The notes under the pieces were generated by a model that was given only the letters and a program-made list of their open reading frames with translations, had not been told where the DNA came from and did not search any database. Positions 1 through 4,104 of a stretch of DNA of 5,391 nucleotides are shown here, piece by piece. Numbering within the stretch: the first letter of the stretch is position 1; the number at the start of each line of letters is the position of its first letter. The stretch comes from Bacillota bacterium (GTDB taxonomy: Bacteria; Bacillota; Sulfobacillia; RBS10-35; JAJYVN01): contig JAJYVN010000208.1 of assembly GCA_021791995.1 (NCBI GenBank), positions 1 through 5,391 of the forward strand. Direction: 5' to 3'. Position numbers and translations under genes: made by a program.

Positions 1-82
1 GGATGCGAAATGTCCAGTGGTTTTTCGCTGCCGAACGGGGAACGAACTTCTGGGACTAACCACTAGTACCGAGCGGACAGAG

Positions 83-111
83 TTGCGCAGTCCGGCTCCT
101 CGCCTTAAACT
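83..111 (+). promoter_or_regulatory. candidate promoter for panD
   Basis: TTGCGC at 83-88 and TAAACT at 106-111 are separated by 17 bases, the ideal sigma-70/sigma-A spacing. The -35 matches the consensus at 3 of 6 positions (the important TTG) and the -10 at 4 of 6. Transcription would start near 118 and give a leader of about 95 bases before panD. No better pair was seen between 1 and 200, but the match is modest, and panD could instead be transcribed from a gene upstream of the window. Confidence 0.35.
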
Positions 112-170
112 AGGGCCAGCATGGGGGAATGTATTGAAGGGAGGGACACGACCGCCCCCTCGACAGCGGA

Positions 171-197
171 AACGTCCTGGGTGGAAGCACCCACGTT
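171..197 (+). promoter_or_regulatory. hairpin in the panD 5' leader
   Basis: An uninterrupted 6-bp stem, TGGGTG (178-183) with CACCCA (188-193), closes a GAAG tetraloop. It is extended by an outer AACG (171-174) / CGTT (194-197) stem across a three-base bulge on one side. The structure ends four bases before the panD Shine-Dalgarno at 201-207. It could be a leader structure affecting translation or mRNA stability. No T-run follows it, so it does not look like an intrinsic terminator, and I could not match the leader to a known riboswitch. Confidence 0.4.
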
Positions 198-200
198 ACG

Positions 201-207
201 AGGAGGG
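201..207 (+). promoter_or_regulatory. panD ribosome binding site deciding a TTG start
   Basis: AGGAGGG at 201-207 lies seven bases before the TTG at 215-217, the ideal Shine-Dalgarno spacing. The two downstream ATG codons in the same frame (227 and 233) are too far from it. This is the main reason for choosing the TTG start of panD. Confidence 0.8.
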
Positions 208-214
208 ATTCACT

Positions 215-607
215 TTGCGCGTCAGGATGTGTATGGCGAAGATTCATCGTGCTACCGTTACGGAAGCAGATCTGAACTACATCGGTTCCATCACGATCGA
301 CGAGGATCTCCTGAAGGCCAGCGGGATCCTGCCCTACCAGATGGTGCAAATCACGAACTTGTCCAACGGTGCACTCTGGCACACATACGTCATTGCGGGC
401 ACCGCCGGCCACGGTGATATCTGTCTCAACGGACCACCAGCACGTCTGTTCACACCGGGCGACAAAGTTATTATCATTGCTGAGGCCGACCTGGATGCCA
501 AGGAGTTGGCGGAGTTCCAACCCGTTGTCCTCTTCGTGGATGAGGATAACCGCGTGACGCGAATTGAGCGTCATGAAGACCCGTTGACCGTGTTCTCCAC
601 CAATTGA
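215..607 (+). CDS. panD: aspartate 1-decarboxylase (PanD), TTG start
   Basis: This cytoplasmic pyruvoyl enzyme decarboxylates L-aspartate to beta-alanine for pantothenate and coenzyme A synthesis. The protein is 130 residues, normal for PanD. With the TTG start at 215 the family landmarks fall at their standard numbers: Lys9 and His11 (KIHRATVT), the self-cleavage pair Gly24-Ser25 in YIGSITID, which yields the pyruvoyl group from Ser25, and Thr57-Tyr58 in the HTYVI strand. LNGPPARL (71-78) and GDKVIII follow as in Bacillus-type PanD. Starting at the ATG at 227 would lose this register. One oddity: residue 54, an arginine that contacts the substrate carboxylate in the E. coli and B. subtilis enzymes, is leucine here (NGALWHTY). 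The gene is not next to panB or panC in this window. The long open frame upstream to position 2 is unlike any PanD and is regarded as noncoding. Identification is very secure; activity without Arg54 is less certain. Confidence 0.95.
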   Translation: MRVRMCMAKIHRATVTEADLNYIGSITIDEDLLKASGILPYQMVQITNLSNGALWHTYVIAGTAGHGDICLNGPPARLFTPGDKVIIIAEADLDAKELAEFQPVVLFVDEDNRVTRIERHEDPLTVFSTN

Positions 608-633
608 TCCGCAGGGCAACGGCAGGAAATCCC

Positions 634-660
634 GTGTCGTTCCTTGTTCGGTGGTATAAT
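634..660 (+). promoter_or_regulatory. extended -10 promoter for the three-gene operon
   Basis: A perfect TATAAT (655-660) is preceded by TGG, giving the extended -10 motif TGnTATAAT. No good -35 is present; the nearest is GTGTCG (634-639), 3 of 6 matches at a 15-base spacing. Extended -10 promoters often lack a strong -35. Transcription would start near 667, leaving a leader of about 64 bases before the GTG start at 731. This suggests the operon is transcribed separately from panD. Confidence 0.65.
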
Positions 661-677
661 GGGGCCACCTTGGTCCG

Positions 678-694
678 CAGTTGCGCGGCAACTG
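678..694 (+). promoter_or_regulatory. small hairpin in the operon leader
   Basis: CAGTTGC (678-684) and GCAACTG (688-694) form a perfect 7-bp stem with a GCG loop, shortly after the predicted transcription start. It leaves the Shine-Dalgarno GAGGG (719-723) free. It may stabilise the 5' end of the mRNA. It is not a terminator, because no T-run follows. Confidence 0.35.
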
Positions 695-730
695 GCTCGC
701 GCTCTTCGGTAGGGAGTTGAGGGCGGGCCC

Positions 731-1663
731 GTGAAGCATGTTGTCAGCGTTAGCCTGGGCAGCAGTCGGCGCGATCACAGAGCGATACTGCAGCTCTTGG
801 ACGTCGAGGTGGAGATGGTTCGGCGTGGCTTTGACGGCGACGTAGAGGCTGCGTTTCGTGCTATTGCCGATCTCAATGGTCAAGTGGACGCGATCGGTTT
901 GGGCGGACTTGACGTCTATCTCTACGTTGCAGGAGAGCGGTATGTCCTTGCGGACGGCCTGCGTCTCTTGGAGGCTGCCCCTTCGACGCCAACAGTGGAT
1001 GGCAGCACGCTCAAGCAAACGCTTGAGCCGGCGGCTGTGCGGTGGCTGCGAGACCATGGCCCCATTGAACTGAACGGTCTTGATGTGCTGATGGTCTCGG
1101 CCATGGATCGTTACGGCATGGCCGAGACGCTGGAAGCGGCAGGATGTCGTGTTGTTTATGGCGATTTGATGTTTCTGGCAGGGGTACCGTACCCCATCAC
1201 GGGACTGGACGAGTTGGCCCGCATTGGGCGTCGGCTCGCCCGTGAGATGACCCGCTTGCCCATGCTCTATCCGACCGGCGCCGCGCAGGATGCGCCTCCT
1301 GAGCCTCGGTTCCAAGACAGCTACGCCGCGTGCGCGATGGTCGCGGGAGACTTTCACCTGATTCGCCGCTATCTTCCCGGCCGGGAAACGATGGCGGGAA
1401 AAGCCGTGCTTACGCAAACGACCACTGCAGCGGATCGTGCCCTGTTGGCGGAGCGAGGTTTGCGGTATCTCTTCACGACAACGCCTCTCTTGGATGGGCG
1501 ATCATTCGGGACCAATGCCCTGGAGGCGGCCATGGTGGCGGCTTTGGGCAAGCAGCCCCAGGACCTCACCACCGCCGACTTTACAGGGCTCCTCGCAGCC
1601 ATCGACTACCGGCCGACGGTGCTGGATTTAACTGCACCCGCACACGGTTCGGAGGGGATCTAG
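731..1663 (+). CDS. quinate 5-dehydrogenase-like protein (family annotation, function uncertain)
   Basis: The 310-residue protein resembles, from memory, a Bacillota family annotated as quinate 5-dehydrogenase. Landmarks are VSVSLGSSRRDHR at the start (5-17), IGLGGLDVYLY (55-65), the VDGSTLKQTLE segment (89-99), a Rossmann-like strand and turn MVSAMDRYGMAE with the following AAGCRVVYGDLMF (121-148), LPMLYPTG (176-183), AGDFHLIRRYLP (205-216), and LFTTTPLLDGRSFGTNALEA (247-266). No classical GxGxxG dinucleotide motif is obvious, so NAD(P) dependence and the substrate are not established by the sequence. There is no signal peptide or membrane segment; it is cytoplasmic. The GTG start is supported by GAGGG at 719-723 with a seven-base spacing and by the expected N-terminus. 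It is the first gene of the operon and its stop lies one base before the next start, implying translational coupling. Family membership is fairly sure; catalytic function is not. Confidence 0.75.
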   Translation: MKHVVSVSLGSSRRDHRAILQLLDVEVEMVRRGFDGDVEAAFRAIADLNGQVDAIGLGGLDVYLYVAGERYVLADGLRLLEAAPSTPTVDGSTLKQTLEPAAVRWLRDHGPIELNGLDVLMVSAMDRYGMAETLEAAGCRVVYGDLMFLAGVPYPITGLDELARIGRRLAREMTRLPMLYPTGAAQDAPPEPRFQDSYAACAMVAGDFHLIRRYLPGRETMAGKAVLTQTTTAADRALLAERGLRYLFTTTPLLDGRSFGTNALEAAMVAALGKQPQDLTTADFTGLLAAIDYRPTVLDLTAPAHGSEGI

Positions 1664-1664
1664 C

Positions 1665-2018
1665 ATGGTGGACTCCAGGGAGATGGATCGGGTGCTCACC
1701 GACTTCGCCTCCCGTTTCAATGCCAAACCAGAATTGGCCAAGATGACAGCTGGTTGGGAACGGACCATTACGATCGAACCGAGCGACGCGGCATGGCGCC
1801 GCGATTTGCGCGTGGAAAGAGGGCTGGTGCGGACGTTGGAGCAAGTCCCAGAGAAGGCCGAAATTCGCCTGGTCGGTCGGTCATCGGTCCTTGCGGATAT
1901 CTTTGCCGGCCGGCTTTCACCCACCGAACCCTATCTGGACGGTGACCTCGTGGTCCATTCGTCCGAAGAAGACATGATGAAATTGGACATTTTCACCCTG
2001 ATGGTCTGGGGGGAATAG
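1665..2018 (+). CDS. SCP2-like sterol/lipid carrier-fold protein
   Basis: A small soluble protein of 117 residues. Its architecture fits the SCP2 sterol-binding fold: an N-terminal helix (about 3-18), strands around WERTITIEPSD (31-41), a central AEIRLVGRSSVLADIFAGRLSPTEPYLDGDLVVH stretch (65-98) matching the typical SCP2 pattern of a strand, a helix with GRLSPT, then G-D-L-strand, and a C-terminal helix SEEDMMKLDIFTLM (100-113). Proteins of this fold bind lipids or other hydrophobic ligands; bacterial small versions have mostly unknown roles. The ATG start has GGAGGGG (1651-1657) seven bases upstream, inside the end of the preceding gene. It sits between the dehydrogenase-like gene and the permease, so it may bind a hydrophobic substrate or act as an accessory subunit. 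The fold call rests on motif recall, not a search. Confidence 0.65.
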   Translation: MVDSREMDRVLTDFASRFNAKPELAKMTAGWERTITIEPSDAAWRRDLRVERGLVRTLEQVPEKAEIRLVGRSSVLADIFAGRLSPTEPYLDGDLVVHSSEEDMMKLDIFTLMVWGE

Positions 2019-2033
2019 CGAGGCGTGACCGAC

Positions 2034-2040
2034 GGGGAGG
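2034..2040 (+). promoter_or_regulatory. ribosome binding site deciding the permease start
   Basis: GGGGAGG at 2034-2040 is eight bases before GTG 2049-2051. The alternative in-frame GTG at 2025 has only a poor G-rich site ten bases upstream and a GAGG that is too close. The other genes of this window use seven-base spacings from strong sites, so 2049 is preferred. Confidence 0.6.
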
Positions 2041-2048
2041 TCCAACCG

Positions 2049-3386
2049 GTGCACGTCGCTCCTTCGGCCGATCAACCGACGGTACTGCAGCGTGTGCTGG
2101 GGATGCGCACAATTGTGAGCACCAGTGCCGGTCTCGCCTTTGCGGCCGTGAACTTCCTAACGGTCATGGAGATCCGCAAGAGCGCCCCCGGTGCATACGC
2201 CATCCTGGCGATTCTGATCGCTGGCGCGCTCTGCCTCTTGGCAGCCGCTGTCTTTAGTGAACTGAACGGAACCATCCCCTCCGCTGCCGGCATCCGTGTC
2301 TGGACACTACGTGGCATTGGGGATCCCTTTTCCCTCAGCTTCACACTGCTCTATTTGACCACCGTGCTGCTCGTGATTGCGGCCGATGGCTTTGTGCTGG
2401 GGGCCGCGCTGCACGTGGCGATCCCAATCGTTCCGGCCTATCTCTGGATCCTCGCCTTTTTAGGACTGGCATTGTGGAGCAATTTGCGCGGTGTACATAT
2501 GGCGGGCCTGGTGCAGGACCTCACGACCTACCTCCTGCTGCTGGCGCTTATCGGCGTGGGACTGGCCGGGATTCTCTCGCCCCGCGTAGCCGCGCCATCC
2601 ATCCATCCTTCCGCAGTCGGCCTGATCACGGCGATTGCTCTCGCTGTGTTCATCTACACGGGTTTCGAGTGGGTCACACCTCTGGCGGAAGAGTTGCGCG
2701 ACCCGCGGCGGATGCCGGCTGGCCTGGGATTCGCTCTTTTGCTCCTGGGCGTAGGGTTTTCTCTCTTTGCCGCCGTGACGGGGCGCCTTCCCGCCCTCTC
2801 CGCAGCCAACCTCACACCCCAGCTGCAGGTTGGACGCCAGGCCCTGGGCTCGGTTGGTTTCTGGATCATGTTCGGGGTAACGGTCGTCACGGCGGGGACA
2901 ACTTTCAACGGCGGCTTTGCTGCAGCATCAAGGCTGGTGTATGCGCTGGCACGCGGCCGTTACCTGCCGGGACGGCTCGGGCAGCTGAACCGGCGCTTTG
3001 TACCGCATAATGCCCTCTGGCTTCTGTGCTTGGTGGCGATGGCCATGACAGTTGTCGTCTATGCGACGCGAGCCTACCTCCTTTTGATCAACGCAGGAGC
3101 GGCCCTCGAGTCGGCGATGTATGTCGTGGCGGCACTGGCCGTATTGGGCTTGCGACGCAAGCACCCCGAGATCGAGCGCACCTGGCGCGCCCCCTGGGGG
3201 CGGGTCATCCCCATCGCAACGATCATCCTCTTCGGTGGCCTTGGGATTGCCGCTGGAACCACGGCCACCGGCCTGCCGCTCCCGTGGATGCCATGGCCGT
3301 TCGTGATGCTGGTCGTGCTGGCGATCCTGGCCCTCCTCTACACGCGCCGCACCTTGGCTCGGCGCAACCAGAGTGCCCCTCGCTAG
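2049..3386 (+). CDS. APC-superfamily amino acid/amine permease
   Basis: An integral membrane transporter of 445 residues with about 12 predicted helices (roughly 22-40, 51-70, 95-118, 128-145, 158-177, 189-207, 225-244, 265-290, 322-340, 346-366, 387-405, 412-431), the standard APC layout. Family signs are the first helix with STSAGLAFAAVNF (24-36), the ELNGTIPSAAG loop after helix 2 (71-81), FIYTGFEWVTPLAEELRDPRR in the helix 6 region (201-221), and the cytoplasmic SRLVYALARGRYLP segment (294-307) typical of amino acid permeases. Helix 1 of APC carriers normally contacts the substrate amino and carboxyl groups; the substrate here cannot be assigned. It is probably a proton- or cation-coupled importer or an exchanger, judging only from the family. 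The C-terminal tail is short and basic. The start could also be GTG 2025, adding eight residues. It is the last gene of the operon; its stop overlaps the stop of a minus-strand relic. Confidence 0.85.
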   Translation: MHVAPSADQPTVLQRVLGMRTIVSTSAGLAFAAVNFLTVMEIRKSAPGAYAILAILIAGALCLLAAAVFSELNGTIPSAAGIRVWTLRGIGDPFSLSFTLLYLTTVLLVIAADGFVLGAALHVAIPIVPAYLWILAFLGLALWSNLRGVHMAGLVQDLTTYLLLLALIGVGLAGILSPRVAAPSIHPSAVGLITAIALAVFIYTGFEWVTPLAEELRDPRRMPAGLGFALLLLGVGFSLFAAVTGRLPALSAANLTPQLQVGRQALGSVGFWIMFGVTVVTAGTTFNGGFAAASRLVYALARGRYLPGRLGQLNRRFVPHNALWLLCLVAMAMTVVVYATRAYLLLINAGAALESAMYVVAALAVLGLRRKHPEIERTWRAPWGRVIPIATIILFGGLGIAAGTTATGLPLPWMPWPFVMLVVLAILALLYTRRTLARRNQSAPR

Positions 3387-3570
3387 GACATACCCTGCAT
3401 ACCGCCGCCCGGAAGTGGATGGTCCTGGCTCCATTGAGCCAACACGTGGCTGCACATCATTGGGCATGTCTTCCACCACGCCGTAGCCCGTCGATGGGAT
3501 CACGATCGTGAGGTCGGCCAACTCCTTCCACCTGTGCACCTGTGAGGTGCACCCCACGATTGTGGTCGAG
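3383..3570 (-). pseudogene. C-terminal relic of a SIS-domain protein
   Basis: Reading the minus strand gives, in order, a GVHLTGA piece (about 3550-3570), then after a frame change RWKELADLTIVIPSTGYGVVEDM (3465-3530), then after a second frame change MMCSHVLAQW (3431-3460) and a tail ending in TAG at 3383-3385. Joined, this resembles the end of a SIS (sugar isomerase) domain, where a VxLTG strand leads to LADLxIxVPS and then E-x-x-H-x-x-x-x-H-x-L. Removing one base near 3461-3470 would restore the ED-M-H-MM reading. The N-terminal two thirds expected for a SIS protein is absent. The stop shares two bases with the stop of the convergent permease gene, consistent with a once-real convergent gene. 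The identification is by eye over about 60 residues and needs a profile search. Confidence 0.5.
3534..3552. repeat. perfect 8-bp inverted repeat
   Basis: GTGCACCT (3534-3541) and AGGTGCAC (3545-3552) flank a GTG loop, giving a perfect hairpin with a three-base loop. It falls exactly where the minus-strand SIS-like relic changes frame, so it may have arisen with, or caused, the damage there. A separate 10-base palindrome, CACGATCGTG, lies at 3501-3510 in the same relic. No function is apparent. Confidence 0.5.
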
Positions 3571-3591
3571 ATCAGGCAGCCGGGTTGACCA

Positions 3592-3631
3592 GGTGGCGGA
3601 CGATTTAAGGTGGACCCCTTTGGTGAAGTTT
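3592..3631. repeat. possible IS21-type terminal repeat relic
   Basis: Three GGTG-initiated units in a row end in T triplets: 3592-3606, 3609-3621 and 3622-3631. AAGGTGGACCCCTTT (3607-3621) matches 13 of 15 bases of the reverse complement of the inner repeat of the IS21 left end found further on (around 3993-4008). This is how the right end of an IS21-family element would look, which suggests an older, largely deleted element. The sequence is short, no istB reading frame precedes it, and the similarity could be chance. Confidence 0.3.
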
Positions 3632-3730
3632 CGCACTTTTTGGGCCAGACGAAGGCAAGAGTGCGGTCCGTGCGGCATGAGATCGTTTGTTCCCCTGAAC
3701 AGGCGGGGTGATATTTTCTCGAGTCGGGGA
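3632..3730. other. intergenic stretch with a dyad before the DUF4338 relic
   Basis: No gene was recognised here. CGCACT (3632-3637) and AGTGCG (3660-3665) form an inverted repeat that can be extended by three further pairs including one G-T. TGTTC-CCCT-GAACA (3688-3701) is a perfect dyad. Around it lie a weak -35-like TTGTTC (3687-3692) and a -10-like GATATT (3710-3715) with a 17-base spacer. This may be the former promoter and operator of the DUF4338 gene that starts at 3731, with the dyad between the two promoter elements, where a repressor would act. Confidence 0.3.
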
Positions 3731-3954
3731 ATGAAAACACCACCGTCCGCGACCCGTATGGTGTCGGTACGTTACTGCGGCCGCGACTTCACGCCCCAAG
3801 ACCTTGATGGGATCCGCGCGATCATCGCCTCGCCAGAGAGGCCGCACCGGACCGCCATGGCCCAAGCCGTCTGCCGACTCTTCAACTGGGTGAAGCCCGA
3901 TGCCGGGCTCAAGGTCGTCTCCTGCAGCGTTGCCCTCAAGCGCATGCAGGTCGC
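3731..3954 (+). pseudogene. N-terminal fragment of a DUF4338/DruA-like protein
   Basis: About 74 codons remain. The segment VSVRYCGRDFTPQDLDGIRAII, then HRTAMAQAVCRLFNWVKPDAGLK, then SCSVALKRMQ follows the N-terminal pattern of DUF4338 proteins (RYCGR-F-T, a helix, R-x-x-L-x-x-x-VC-W--P-G-LK-m-C-x-ALL-r-m). DruA of the Druantia anti-phage system belongs to this family; many other members are stand-alone and of unknown function. Full-length members are several times longer. The similarity stops at about 3954, where the IS21-type left end begins; the frame then runs through IS sequence to a TAG at 4016-4018. ATG 3731 is chosen as start, although its GGGGA (3725-3729) lies almost against it; ATG 3761 is the alternative. 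It cannot be functional unless the rest of the gene is joined elsewhere. Family assignment is from motif recall. Confidence 0.6.
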
Positions 3955-3969
3955 TGTCCGCGATAAACA

Positions 3970-4006
3970 AAAAGGGGACTACGTGGTAAGCGAAAACGGG
4001 ACCACC
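3970..4006. repeat. IS21 left-end internal direct repeats
   Basis: The unit at 3970-3983 (AAAAGGGGACTACG) and the unit at 3993-4006 (AAAACGGGACCACC) share 11 of 14 bases and are 23 bases apart. Tandem terminal repeats of this type near each end are characteristic of IS21-family elements and act as transposase binding sites. Confidence 0.6.
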
Positions 4007-4050
4007 TTCGGTCGGTAGCACGAGGGAGAAGGGGGCACCTCAGATCCCCC

Positions 4051-4082
4051 ATTCACACCTGGTAGGCTTGGGTTGTGTGAAT
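4051..4082. repeat. hairpin between the IS end and istA
   Basis: ATTCACAC (4051-4058) and GTGTGAAT (4075-4082) form a perfect 8-bp stem around a 16-base loop. It lies 22 bases before the istA start. In mobile elements such structures can block read-through transcription from the flanking DNA or act as an operator. No T-run follows, so its role is not clear. Confidence 0.5.
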
Positions 4083-4104
4083 CAGCCATCCAGGGGGTAA
4101 GGAG

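Noticed and set aside
3..66. Short open frames at the window start (3-59 and 1-66) as the tail of an upstream gene
   Set aside because: Both are too short to recognise and neither shows a family motif; they cannot be told from chance.
171..197. T-box or other known riboswitch before panD, because of GGGTGGAAGC
   Set aside because: The T-box core GGGTGGNACCGCG is not present, no terminator follows, and other riboswitch cores I know do not fit.
17..214. In-frame extension of panD upstream to position 17
   Set aside because: The extra residues match nothing in PanD, and the TTG at 215 has an ideal ribosome binding site and gives the correct family numbering.
110..1417. Long minus-strand open frame of 435 codons antisense to panD and the dehydrogenase-like gene
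   Set aside because: It lies opposite two well-supported genes in GC-rich DNA, its product is rich in Arg, His, Gln and Pro without recognisable motifs, and no start site with a ribosome binding site was seen.
3426..3441. Hairpin TGGCTC-CATT-GAGCCA as a terminator of the permease operon
   Set aside because: It has only a 6-bp stem and no T-run, and it lies inside the SIS-like reading (the HVLAQW region), so coding constraint explains it as well.
3687..3702. LexA (SOS) box TTGT-N8-ACAG
   Set aside because: It misses one base of the proteobacterial pattern, and the host looks like a Bacillota, whose LexA site is GAAC-N4-GTTC, the opposite arrangement.
2928..3743. Minus-strand open frame of 271 codons across the permease end
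   Set aside because: Its part opposite the permease is a low-complexity shadow; only the 3465-3530 section carries real-looking SIS sequence, which is reported as a relic.
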